A stretch of DNA of 64,000 nt from Halocaridina rubra (lineage: Eukaryota; Arthropoda; Malacostraca; Decapoda; Atyidae), in contig JAXCGZ010013573.1 of the NCBI GenBank assembly GCA_037179515.1, positions 1 through 64,000 of the forward strand. Direction: 5' to 3'. This document shows positions 13,621-64,000 of this stretch, piece by piece (position 1 is the first letter of the stretch; every line of letters begins with the position of its first letter). A program made the position numbers and the translations under genes. Below the pieces are notes generated by a model. That model did no database searches. It had not been told where the DNA came from and was given only the letters and a program-made list of their open reading frames with translations.

Positions 13621-16600
13621 GGATATGACGACTCAATTTGCATTTCACAGCACTAGCACCAGCACTGTTTTTTTTTTCTCCCAGCCCACTAATTAGGCTT
13701 AGACACTCATCTTTCAGTAATGAATACGCATGCAAAATCAGACACAACAAATTTAGGTATACTGAATATATATGTATCTCTCCCTCTCAAATCAGATATA
13801 TTTTAAAAAATATTTTGCTCTTTATCAACCTGCGTACAGAGCTTTTACATAGCCAAAATTTCCCTATTATAATATCATCCAGCTTACTTTCATCAAAATA
13901 CCATATGCCAATACTGTACTTGTCCATCAGCCTTCCACTTAAAATACCAAAAAATCACATGGAACTAGGAATCACTCAGTTATAATTTCATAGCAAATAA
14001 ATACAGTATTCATTTCTTCACTCATAAATTCAGATATTCTCAATATGAACTGCCTCACGAAAAGTTATATATGTCTTTCACAGAACATTTACAGTAGATT
14101 TGAGTCATTCACACATCCTATCTGACAACCAGTGTGTGATACAACACACCACAAAGTATACATTACAACATACAACGTGGAAGAACTACAGCAACACCGC
14201 GCCCATACACGGCGAAGCGCGGAGGAGGTGGCAACACTGTAGAGGGACCACTGGAGGTGGAGACACCATAAAGGGGACCACTTGAGAGGGGAAAGGTAAG
14301 GGTAAGGAATAGTGTTTGAAGGAATACTGTCAAGAGGGATTAGACAATAATTTACATACGCATTAAAATAAAATATCACAATGACCAAAGAGATTAGCGA
14401 TGACATCAAGTAAAGGCGGAGGCATTATCATAAAAAAAAGAGAAAAGTAGTATAAGTACAAGTGAATATAAAAGCCACTTGAAGAAATATATAAAAAAAA
14501 AGTCGCCACAAGAGACTAACTTAGGCGAGTAGCAGCACTTAATTCAGACTATTTGTACTGGATGTCTGAAAAGGCTGTAATGTAATAAAATCAAGAGAAT
14601 ATACAGAGTGGGTAAAGACTAGGTAAAAAGGGGCAACAACAAGCATTTACATAATAACAGGATTAAGAATAAGGAACACTTAGTTAAGGGATTCCACATA
14701 AAGTTTTAGAAACATCAATTTCTTCACTTAGGGATGGGAACACGTAATGATGACCACAAGAATTATTACTGTTTTTTTTTTTTAAATACAGTATATAAAT
14801 GGAACCATCATGGATTTCAGGGAATGCACAAGAGGAACCACTTATAAAACCATGTAGGAATAAAGAGAAAACATGAGACTGATAATTTTTCAAAAGAAGG
14901 AAACATATTGGGAAGTGCTTTTTTATTTTTAGATCTGTTTACAAACAATGTCATGAAAGATTGCATAACTTCAGGGAGAACACCTAAGTTATCTGCATAC
15001 CCAACTGACAAGACATTTTGAACATAAAAACGATGTGGAGAAAAACGAAGGACAACGTAACATACTACAATACATCCAGAATGACTTGAACCAAGTACGA
15101 GAAGAAAAACCGTGTAGTTCTTCCTTCAAATGAGGAAAACTACAGCATCTCTGCATTGCAAAATTTTCTAAGAATCTTTTTTCTGAGGGCGCAGAGGTCA
15201 TAGGCAAAAAGTATATACAAGGTAGATTATAGAACACATAAATGGATATTCAAAGAGAAAATCTTCATTATAGAGAATCGGCTATGAACTGTCTCGTGAC
15301 CGATATCCAGGAATTATGTGTTAAGACATACTGAATATATAATATATATAATCATACATGTTCTCTTTATAATAGATAAACGACAGGATCGCCTGATTTT
15401 TGTCAGAGAAGGAGATAGAGAAATTCTACTGAGTGATACACAGAAGGAAGAAACAGCAAAGAAGAATATATATGGATCATGAGAGGAGGGTGAGAGAGAA
15501 ACAGAGAGAGATATAATAACAGTGAAAGACCACTGAGTGTTAACGGAAGTCCTGCTTAAATGTTAATAGTTTCAATACTGCAAGGAGCAACTATTAAGAA
15601 ACATTTGGAACACTTGATTGCAACACTTTTATTTCAAAATGAGGGAAATTTGACTCTGTTAAGGAAGAGAAGTATGTGTTACTATGTTTAATTATTCTAT
15701 ATAATACAACTTGGTTGCACTAATTTTAAGAAGTGTCTTGTTGTGTGTGTGTCTTCACGGAGCTCAGCAGCTCTGTGAGGGATTTAAATGCAAGTCGTAC
15801 TGAGGAGGATTACGAAAGTTATATTACTTTATATTTAAAGGTTACAAATGTTTTATCTTGGTATATATATTAACATAAATACCACAACAATAATAAATCA
15901 AAGTTTCACTTATAATTGATGAATTGGGTCTATAAATAATCCAGAGACATACAACTTTATCATACAAATGTTATGACAATTCAGGTTACAAAAATGAAGA
16001 AGAAAAACATATATTCCCCAAAATAAATTGCTGATTTTGAGGTTAACTGCTCGTAGTGAGATCAGCAGTTTGACAAACGGTATAACAATAAATATGTTAC
16101 ATATTTTGAAACAATGGGGGAGAACAACAATTATCTAACATCTTAAATTTGACAGAAAATGGAAAGACATGAGGAAATACTTTCAAACATAAACTTGTCA
16201 AAATTATAAACAGCTGAAGCCAATATCAAAACTCGATGAATTTGCAGAAAGGGCAACATAAATTGCAATAAAACATATGTATATACTATCATATTAGGAC
16301 CAGGTATTTCAGAAATAAACTTACTTTTTTCTTTAGTATAGGTTTTGTACCCACATATGTTCAAAGAGATTGTTTCTTATTTCCATTTATGTAAACAATC
16401 ACAATTCAGTTTTCTTTAAATCTCTTTGGAGGTAAATGGACCTCATACTACTGTAGTCAAAAAAACAATCTCCACAAGAAATGGCCATCAGAGAACAGAC
16501 CACTAGACTTGGAAAACTGTCATTTTTAATAATGATGATCAAACCAAAAAATGCTGAAAGAGAACATCCTGTATTCATATATAAGAAATACTAATTTAGC

Positions 16601-18184
16601 AAAAGAATTTTTGCTAAAGGGCACAAATTATGAATGCAATACAAACTTATAGGCCTGATACTGAGTTATATTACAAAGAGACTTGTATCTAAAGTTCACA
16701 AACTTGAGTGGGATATATAAATGCCAATTTTTTCCATATTTTCATAGTGATTTAATATATTTTGAGAAAGCCAACGAGAAATTTTAAAGAAAAGAAAATA
16801 GAGAGAGTGGTTAATCTAATTCTCCTGCCTAGAGCACCTAAATAAGCTCTTTTATTTGCAGTGAGTGCCACATGGCATATTTAACATCAAAAGCCTAAGA
16901 AAAATCTGGGATACATAAACCTTACTGTTGGTAGTACTTTAAAAGGACAAAAAACGAACAAAAAAGACTTAAAAAATTTCAGTTCCAATACTAAATAGTA
17001 TTTTCTGATGACTTTTTCGTTGTAATGTAACAGTAATAAGCTTCTATAAAACAAGTTGATCGTAAAAAGGCATGTTTAGATGCCTTTTACACATTAAAAG
17101 CAACATCAGTAGTAAACTCATGAATTGCTTGGTTATGGCACTAAACAGACCACCAAATGCAGCCTTTCCAAAGCTCTAGTCTGCTGCCTACCTAAAGCTT
17201 TGGGCGGGACACTGAGGCTATTATGAGACCATAACTGGGCCTGAACTTGTGTTTTTCAATAGTTACTAAACAGAACAGCTGCATATTTTACAAAGAAGCC
17301 AAGGAAGGGTCTGCGAAAGGGAGGCAGGATCAGGTAACATCGAATGATCAGAGAATTTACCTGATTTTTTTTTTTTTGAGCCTCAGGAGCTATCAGGGAT
17401 TCAAGGAGGGGAAACAACATGGCTATTACAACTAGCAAAAATCAGCTGACAGTTGATTAAATACATCACTACTAAACCTGACAAAGTGTATTACTGTTTA
17501 ACACTGTGTCTGACAATTACTTTGCTGATCTGGACTGTGTAGCTACGTCACAATCTACGAAGAAAAGGCAACATCAGGGGAGAACCGGAACTGTTAATGG
17601 TATGAATATACTTTTTTGGGGGGTTGGGGGAAGGAATCAGAAAGGGAAAGGGGGGTTAAATCTACCCAGAATCTCTCAGACAACTTGACATAAGGATCAT
17701 TTTCATGCTTCTCTCTGGCATTTACCCCAAAATTGAAAAAAAAGGTAACTAGAAATGAACCAATATTCTCCTCTTTCGAAAACTTATAACTCATCCAATG
17801 GAAATTTTAAGACTGTCCTGATATTCTTGGCTTGAAATTTTGACTATCAGCAGAAATGAAACCAGACCCTTAAATAAGCAATGAACTGAATAAAATTGCA
17901 CAAAGGAGAAAAATAGTGAAAGCATTACATTTGAAATTAGAGAATGTAAAAAATGGAAATTCATATTTTTTTTTTGTCAACAAACCTTTACTCTGAGGCA
18001 TCTGGATATACCTGATATTATTACACATCTAAACAAATGTTGGCGAAAGAAATGATCGGAACATAATGGAATCTACAGAAAGGATATCGATAAAATATTA
18101 TATACTCGTGAACTAATATCTATTAGAAAAATATGACTATCCCAGCCTAAAGCTACTACTTTTATTCAGATAATAATAATAATT

Positions 18185-18238
<54 letters not shown>

Positions 18239-18599
18239 GACACCACAAAACATCAGTACTCCAGAAAATATGACAAATATTTCTTGGCCCATATAACAAC
18301 AAAAATATACAGAGACATTTTATATACAATTTTAACCAAAAAGAATATACAGGTATGCCCAAGAGGGCTACACAGGTATACTCAAGAAGAATACACAGGT
18401 ATACTGTATACTACAATAATTGTTGTGCATAAGGATCTCTGAATACACTTATAGTTCACCATAAAAATTCGCCTTTGATGTTATTAATTTCTTTAATGTA
18501 AAGATCACACCAAGAAGAGGGAATGATATTTACCAAGGAGGGGAAACTATATACTGTATACCCATACAATGCATTGTAAATATCACATATTAAAAGAAT
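13621..18599. other. Long intergenic stretch, nothing recognised
   Basis: About 5 kb of AT-rich DNA. I see an (AAT)n tract at about 18168-18237 and a short tandem of ACAGGTATAC-like units near 18350-18405. No exon, RNA gene or known repeat is supported. Confidence 0.5.
18168..18237. repeat. (AAT)n microsatellite
   Basis: Mostly uninterrupted AAT triplets, with a TTATAGTA interruption near the start. Confidence 0.95.
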
Positions 18600-18735
18600 A
18601 GCCCCAACGTAATCCCTGCAATCGTAAGAAGAGGGGACTAAAAGTGGACGGGGCGAGGGGACTGGGAATCTCCCCCTTGTATTAAACTCCTGCGAGACAT
18701 CAAAGAAGGGGAGTAGAGGGGAGAATAATTTCTCC
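18600..18735 (+). repeat. Dispersed repeat family B, copy 1
   Basis: Contains GGGGCGAGGGGACTGGGAAT and an AGTGGAC/GACTAAA core, shared with copies at 36.7, 37.2, 44.7, 56.9 and 60.8 kb. The family is about 180 bases with no coding capacity. It ends about where the RTE-like LINE fragment begins. Confidence 0.6.
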
Positions 18736-18739
18736 CCAA

Positions 18740-19240
18740 ACTCTAGTTTTGGGGTGTCTATATGTGTGATAGAGAGCGAATTATGTGAGATTGGATATAT
18801 GTTAGGTGGGAGGAGGATGGATGTATTGGCATTGTGTGAGACGAAGATGAAAGGAAAAGGAGAAGTGGCATTTAGTGATTACCTAATTGTGTTTACGGGA
18901 AAGAGCCCAAAGCTCGTATCTAGAAGAGACAGGAATATAAGACAGGTTGAAAGTGGCATATGACAGGGTGAAAGAAAGAGAAGTTGGGGAGTTAGAGGAG
19001 GAATGGGGGTTGATGAAAGAATGTTTTGCGGGACATGCAAGTGATGTGTGTGGAAATATGTTTGTTGGAGGTGGCATGAGGAGGGGCAGCGAGAGGTGGA
19101 ATGCAGGGGTGAAAATGAAGGTGGAAGAGAATAAGAGTGCTTTTGAGAAATGGTGCAGTGTAACAGTAGGGAGAAGTATTAAAGATATAGGGAGAAAAAT
19201 GTGGAAACCAAGCGGAACGTAGAGGAAGAGAAGAGGTTGG
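18740..19240 (+). mobile_element. RTE-like LINE, 5' part of split element
   Basis: The plus strand encodes MDVLALCETKMKGKGEVAF, which resembles the start of the APE-type endonuclease of a non-LTR retrotransposon (the ETK motif contributes to the metal site). A 45-base fragment of the CR1-like 3' end interrupts it at 18879-18923. After it, 18947-19222 encodes a charged linker (AYDRVKEREVGELEEEW..ENKSAFEKW) typical of the region between endonuclease and reverse transcriptase. Most of the endonuclease is therefore missing. The same element resumes at about 21372 beyond an antisense LINE. Non-functional. Confidence 0.7.
18879..18923 (-). mobile_element. 45-bp stub of CR1-like LINE 3' end
   Basis: Identical in order to the terminal 3' sequence of the LINE copies at 5097 and 9554 (GATTACCTAATTGTGTTTAC read on plus, then GGGAAAGAGCCCAAAGCTCG). 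It sits inside the RTE-like element: either an extremely 5'-truncated insertion or a scar of a recombination deletion. Confidence 0.85.
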
Positions 19241-19249
19241 TAAATTTTT

Positions 19250-21370
19250 TCTTTATATATGAGTGATACCGGGACAGGCAGATACTGCCCTCATCAACAA
19301 AGGCCTAGGCAAGAGAAAACACCAAGACAAAGGAAAATAAAAAGGCTAAGGACAAGGAAGAGATAAGGTAATGTCACACAAAGGAAAATTACAGGCAGAA
19401 AAAAACAGTCAAAGTACAGAGGACCCAGAGATATGGAGGAGTAGGCCCTGAGATGACGGTAGATCTGCTTTTTGAAGGATGAAAGGTCATAAGAATTAGG
19501 AAAGACAGAAGGTTGAAGAGAGTTCCAGAGTCTGGAGGTAGATGGGAAGAAGCAGTCGCTGCACCAACCAATCTGCGAGCTACAAATCTCCACACAGTAC
19601 CTGTGGGATGAGGCCGCCTGGCGAGTGTTACGTGGCCTCGGCAATAGGGGAGGGATGCAATTCGCCAACTAATCAGAGCAGCGATGGAAGTAGTAGCGAT
19701 AGAAATGAGAAAGGGAAGATACCTTACGCCAAAGAGAGAGAGAATCCAGATTAAAGTAAGAGAAGGATCATTAATGAGTTTGACTGCCTTAGATTCAACC
19801 CTATCAAGGAGATAAGTATAAGAAGAAGCACCCCAGATTTGTCAGCAGTATTCTAAGCAGGGATGGATAAGACCTTTATAAATTCTAAGTAACTGTAAAG
19901 AGGAAAAGTAATAACGAAAACGAAACAATACCCCCGGCTATATGGATTCCTAGTATGTTGATAGAATTAAGGGGGTACATTTCGTTAGTTTCAAAGAAAA
20001 TAGGGTTATCAGGAGGAGAAGAAGATAAAGAGATAGCCTGAAATTTAACAAAATTTTGAGTGCCCCACTCAGATACCCTTTGAAAATCAGAGTTGAGAGT
20101 AGAAGAAAGAGTGATACGACTGATTACGAGTAGCAGATGAAGGTTGTGAAGAAAAGGGAGAGGAAAAGTGAAGGGTAGAATCATCAGCAAAGGCATGAAG
20201 AGAGGAAGATGGGGATTGTAGATCATTAATGAAGAGAAGGAACTGAGTAGGTGAAAGAACAGAGCCCTGTGGAATACCATTGGTAACAGAGAAAGGGCTA
20301 GATGTTGGGCCATCAACTACAGATATAAAACAGTCAGTAAGAAAACTGGAAATCAGAGAACAGAAAGAAGGAGTAAAGCCATCGGCAGGGAGTTTGGCCA
20401 ACAGAGCCTTGTGCCAGACTCTGTCAAAAGCTTTAGAAATATCAAGGGTGATAACAAAGGATTCCCCATAGTTCCTCAGAGAAGAAGACCATACATGAGT
20501 AAGTTAGGACAGATCACCAGTGGATCTTGCCTTGCAGAAGCCGTGCTGGTGATCAGAGATAAGTGAGTTAGATTCAATGCATCTCAAGAAGTGAGCAGTG
20601 AGAAAAGTTTCAAAAACTTTAGCAATAGAGGAGGTAAGGGCAACAGGTTGGTAGTTTGAAGGAATAGAGCGGTCACCCTTCTTAGGAACAGGTTGAACTA
20701 CAGCATGCTTCCAAAATGAAGGATAGATACTGGTTGATAGAATGAGGCGAGAAAGACGGCAAAGCACGGGAGCCAGCTCATCTGCATACTCCTTAAGGAA
20801 CCTTGCAGGGATACCATCGGGACCAGATGCCTTGTTCGTCTTTAGCGGGCAAAGAACCTTATGAACTTTGTGTGAAGAAAGGATACGGGAGGGCACAGGG
20901 TTAGAGAAGGGTATAGATTGAGGAACAGGTATGCTGGAATCGTTTATAGAAGAGTTGGCAGAAAAATGAGAGCCAAAGAGAGTGGCTTTGTCAGTGGGAA
21001 AGCAAGCTATAGAACCATCAGAACGAATGAGAGGGGGAAAGCTTGAGTTACAGAAGTTTTTGGAGAGGTGTTTGGATAAGGACCAGAAGCATTTGTCAGT
21101 GGGAGAGAGTTAAGGTCATCAACTTTCCTTCTTAAAAAAGGAAGCCTTAGACCTTCGAATCTGAGCAGCACAGCGATTCCTAGCCACAATAAAAGCAGAG
21201 CGAGTTAAATCAGAAGGAAAGGCTTGGTAAGATCAGTGTACTCGATTCCTGGCCTGGATAGCCATGGAGCAGGCATGGTCAAACCAAGGTTTAGGGGGAG
21301 AAAAAGTTTTTGTAGAAGAGGGGATGTACACCTCCATTCCCATGGTCATGATTTCGGCAACTGTTAGGTG
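19250..21370 (-). mobile_element. Second LINE, antisense, nested in the RTE-like element
   Basis: Read on the minus strand, fragments occur in order. About 21100-20504 encodes a linker, then ASGPDGIPARFLKEYADEL, WKHAVVQPVPKKGDRS and NYQPVALTSSIAKVFE. The segment 20401-20087 encodes GIPQGSVLSPTQFLLFIND and the catalytic FADD. The C-terminal WNSLQPSVFPNSYDLSSFKK lies at 19668-19294. A 3' UTR follows, ending near 19254 at CACTCATATATAAAG. These are reverse-transcriptase palm and thumb motifs of a non-LTR retrotransposon, broken by frameshifts and stops. No complete endonuclease is seen, so it is 5'-truncated. The GIPQGSVLSP/FADD style differs from both other LINEs here; the clade (I, Jockey or L2 type) is undetermined. 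It splits the plus-strand RTE-like element. Confidence 0.82.
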
Positions 21371-21371
21371 G

Positions 21372-23400
21372 GGACAGGATTTTAGTAGGTCATATGAGGA
21401 GAGTAAAAAGAAGTTTTGATAAGAAGTGAAGAGAGTAAGAAGGGTGGATCGAGGATGGAAGAGACAGTGAAAGATGTGAATGAACAGATGTTAAGAGGGA
21501 ACGAAGCAAGGAAAAGATGGGCAGAATATTTTGAGTGCTTGGTGAATGTTGAGGAAGATAGAGAGGCAGCTATAGTGGCAGTGGGAGGTTTTCAAATGCT
21601 AGTAATGGGAGATGAAAATGAAAGAGATTACAAGAGAGGAGGTGAAAAGGGCATTGTATGAAGCGAAAGCAGGTAAAGTGCCTGGAATGGATGGTGTGAG
21701 AGCGGAGATGTTGAAAGAAGGAGGTGTGACTGCATTGGAATTATTAGTAAGAGTGTTTAATACATGCTTTTTGTTGTCAATGGTGCCAGAGGAATGGGTG
21801 ATTGCTTGTATAGTGCCCCTATACAAAGGTAAGGGAGATGTGTATGAATGCAGTAATTTTAGGGGTATATGTTTGTTGAGTGTGGTAGGAAAAGTGTATG
21901 GTAGGATGCTGATTAATAGGATTAGGGATAAGACAGAAAATGTGATAGCGGCAGTGCAGAGTGGTTTTAGGAGAGGTAGAGGTTGTATAGATCAGATTTT
22001 TATAGTTAGGCAGTTATGTGAAAAATATTTAGCAAAGGGTAAGGATGTGTATTTTGAAATTTTGGATCTTGAGAAAGCATATGATAGAATTGATAGAGAG
22101 GCTATGTGGAATATTTTGAGGTTATATGGAATTGATGGTAAACTGTTGCAAGCAGTAAAGAGTTTGTATGAGGGCAGTAGAGCTAGTGTTAGGGTAGGGA
22201 ATGAAGTGAGTGAGTGGTTTCCAGTGAGTGTGGGACTGAGACATGGATGTGTGATGTCACCATGGCTGTTCAATTTGTATATTGATGGAGTCGTAAGAGA
22301 GGTGAATGAGCAAGTGCGTGGTCAAGGTTTGAGAATGGTAGATGGGGATAATAACAAGTGGGAGCTGAATCAGTTGCTGTTTGCAGATGATACTGTGGTG
22401 GTGGCAGATTCAGAGGAGAAGCTGTGTCAGTTAGTGTCAGAATTTGGAATGGTGTGTGAGAGAAGGAAATTGCAAATGAATGTGGGAAAGAGTAATCTTA
22501 TGAGGTGTACAAGAAATGAGGATGGTGCTGGATTGAATGCTATGTTGAATGGAGAGACACTTGAGGAAGTTGATCAGTTTAATTATTTAGGCTCGGTTAT
22601 AGCTGCAAATGGTGGAGTGGAAGCAGATGTGTGTCACAGAGTGAATGAAGGATGTAAAGTGTTGGTTGCATTGAAAGGAATGATGAAGAATAGAGGGTTG
22701 GAAATGAATGTTAAGAAAGTTTTGTATGAGAAAGTGGTTGTGCCAACTGTGATGTATGGATCAAAGTTTTGGGGTATGAAAGTAAGTGAGAGACGGGAAC
22801 TAAATGTGTTTGAGATGAAATGCCTGAGGAGTATGATTGGGGTATCTCGGTTGGATAGGGTTAGGAATGAAGTGGTGAGAGCAAGAACGGGTGTGAGAAG
22901 AGAATTTGCAGGCAGAAAAGATATGAATGTTCTGAGATGGTTTGGCCATGTGGAAAGGATGGATGATGAAAGGCTGCTGAAAAAGGTGATGAATGCGAGA
23001 GTTGATGGGAGAAATGCTAAAGGGAGGCCAAGGTTTGGGTGGATGGATGGAGTAAGGAAAGCCCTAAATGATAGGAGGATGGATGTTAGGGAAGCAAGTG
23101 AGCGTGCTAGGAATAGGAATGAGTGGCGAGCGATTGTGACGCAGCTCTGATGGACATCTGCTATTACCACGGGGCTGCATCTTACAGAGGTAGCCTTGTG
23201 GGAGGGGCAGTAGGGGAATTGGCATGTATGAAGCGACACAGGTTGTGGAAGAGCCGGGAGGATGGGCTGTGGTACTCCAGCAGTGCCATCTGAGCGGTCA
23301 CTAGCTCCCTCGTCATTGCCCATAGAGCAAAGTAATCCCCTTATTGTTTCTTTTTTTGATGTTGGCTACACCCCAATCGGGGGAGACAGCCAAGGTAGAT
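21372..23400 (+). mobile_element. RTE-like LINE, 3' part of split element
   Basis: Continuation of the element at 18740-19240. It begins with a linker in a different frame (21416-21661), a frameshift near 21605, then the long reverse-transcriptase frame. The ORF is followed by a 3' UTR of about 250 bases containing GTTGGCTACACCCCAATCGG and then by a 22-23 base tandem array at 23408-23535, probably the element's variable 3' tail. Confidence 0.8.
21612..23150 (+). CDS. Reverse transcriptase of RTE-like LINE (512 codons, partial)
   Basis: Uninterrupted 512-codon frame. Visible in order: EVKRALYEAKAGKVPGMDGV (fingers/palm entry, residues ~8-27), QSGFRRGRGCIDQIF, LDLEKAYDRIDREAMW (first catalytic Asp region, ~154), GLRHGCVMSPWLFNLYIDG, FADD at residues 257-260 (catalytic Asp pair intact), DQFNYLGSVI, VPTVMYGSKFWGMK and a C-terminal WFGHVERMDDERLLKKVM..GRPRFGWMDGV region, which is typical of RTE-type elements. 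It would reverse-transcribe LINE RNA at a nicked target. The first Met lies just after a frameshift, so it is a frame boundary rather than the true start; the native ORF would include endonuclease upstream. The intact core suggests recent activity, but the element as a whole is broken by the nested LINE. Confidence 0.85.
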   Translation: MKMKEITREEVKRALYEAKAGKVPGMDGVRAEMLKEGGVTALELLVRVFNTCFLLSMVPEEWVIACIVPLYKGKGDVYECSNFRGICLLSVVGKVYGRMLINRIRDKTENVIAAVQSGFRRGRGCIDQIFIVRQLCEKYLAKGKDVYFEILDLEKAYDRIDREAMWNILRLYGIDGKLLQAVKSLYEGSRASVRVGNEVSEWFPVSVGLRHGCVMSPWLFNLYIDGVVREVNEQVRGQGLRMVDGDNNKWELNQLLFADDTVVVADSEEKLCQLVSEFGMVCERRKLQMNVGKSNLMRCTRNEDGAGLNAMLNGETLEEVDQFNYLGSVIAANGGVEADVCHRVNEGCKVLVALKGMMKNRGLEMNVKKVLYEKVVVPTVMYGSKFWGMKVSERRELNVFEMKCLRSMIGVSRLDRVRNEVVRARTGVRREFAGRKDMNVLRWFGHVERMDDERLLKKVMNARVDGRNAKGRPRFGWMDGVRKALNDRRMDVREASERARNRNEWRAIVTQL

Positions 23401-23407
23401 AGAATAG

Positions 23408-23535
23408 AATGTTTGTAATTATCACCAGGTAGCTTGTAATTATTACCAGGTAAGTTTGTAATTATCAATAGGTAAGTTATAAATTATCACCAGATAAGTT
23501 TGTAATGATCACCAGGTATGTTTATAATTATCATT
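23408..23535. repeat. Short tandem array, unit AGTTTGTAATTATCACCAGGT
   Basis: About six diverged units of 21-23 bases following the 3' UTR of the RTE-like LINE. Probably its 3' tail repeat, though a separate minisatellite is possible. Confidence 0.8.
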
Positions 23536-63742
<40,207 letters not shown>

Positions 63743-63786
63743 CTGCAAAAACAAATTTACATCAATAGTAGCATTAGTAGTAGTAG

Positions 63787-63788
<2 letters not shown>

Positions 63789-63848
<60 letters not shown>
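63789..63848. repeat. (TA)n microsatellite
   Basis: About 60 bases of TA in the intron just upstream of the 63742 exon, followed by a short TG run. Confidence 0.97.
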
Positions 63849-63853
<5 letters not shown>

Positions 63854-64000
63854 TGTGTGTGTGTACTGCTCGTTTATATAGGCATGCGATGTATTCATGC
63901 CTACAATTTCAAGTATTTATATGCGTTCATGAGTATACACACATATACATACATAGATACATACAAAGGACTGCATTCAATTATTAGGAAAAAATATATG

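Noticed and set aside
22634..23323. 229-codon minus-strand ORF
   Set aside because: Antisense shadow of the RTE-like reverse transcriptase; Ser/Thr/Phe-rich with no domain.

Overview
The window is eukaryotic nuclear DNA from an arthropod, most likely a decapod crustacean. The evidence is short GT-AG exons separated by kilobase introns, an AT-rich background, many long (TA)n, (AAT)n and (GA)n tracts, several non-LTR retrotransposons, tRNA-derived SINEs, and a (TTAGG)n-type tract, which is the arthropod telomere unit. The species cannot be named from sequence alone. I see no operon, CRISPR array, rRNA or canonical tRNA gene.

The only clear host gene is a diacylglycerol kinase of the theta type (DGKQ) on the minus strand. 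It runs from the right edge (first exon seen 63742-63640) to about 26.3 kb. I could join 14 internal exons with GT-AG boundaries and matching phases (809 codons). They encode the end of a C1 domain, a second C1-like domain, an acidic linker, two Ras-associating-type segments, and the complete kinase catalytic and accessory domains. The N-terminal exons lie beyond position 64000. The last body exon ends in phase 0 at 39270. Two separate 3' exons (27536-27444 and 26448-26311) both start in phase 0 after an acceptor and both encode ATMLKK..K.K..RRNTEP with different tails, so the gene appears to have two alternative C-termini.

The DGKQ introns are full of mobile DNA. The 12-kb intron (46784-58786) holds an LTR element in the opposite orientation, with direct repeats of about 1.7 kb, a single intact 568-codon gag-like ORF, a protease-like segment lacking its catalytic Asp, and no pol. 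The last intron holds a decayed CR1-like LINE (29.2-32.4 kb), SINEs and a hairpin repeat. Two introns carry short tandem copies of their own splice-acceptor/exon-start sequence.

Left of 26.3 kb I find no convincing host gene. A nested retrotransposon block lies at 18.7-23.5 kb: an RTE-like LINE on the plus strand split by a second LINE on the minus strand. Two more CR1-like fragments lie at 5.1-6.3 and 9.55-10.17 kb, a tRNA-derived SINE at 11.7 kb, a GC-rich island at 13.2-13.6 kb, and a 63-bp tandem repeat at 6.6 kb.

The strangest object is the first 4.2 kb, a palindrome (1-~920 against ~3260-4182, pairing 1 with 4182). Its core (1080-2876) has essentially no G on the plus strand and a large excess of C. 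The inner flanks look like progressively corrupted mirror images, so a fold-back long-read or assembly artefact is at least as likely as biology.
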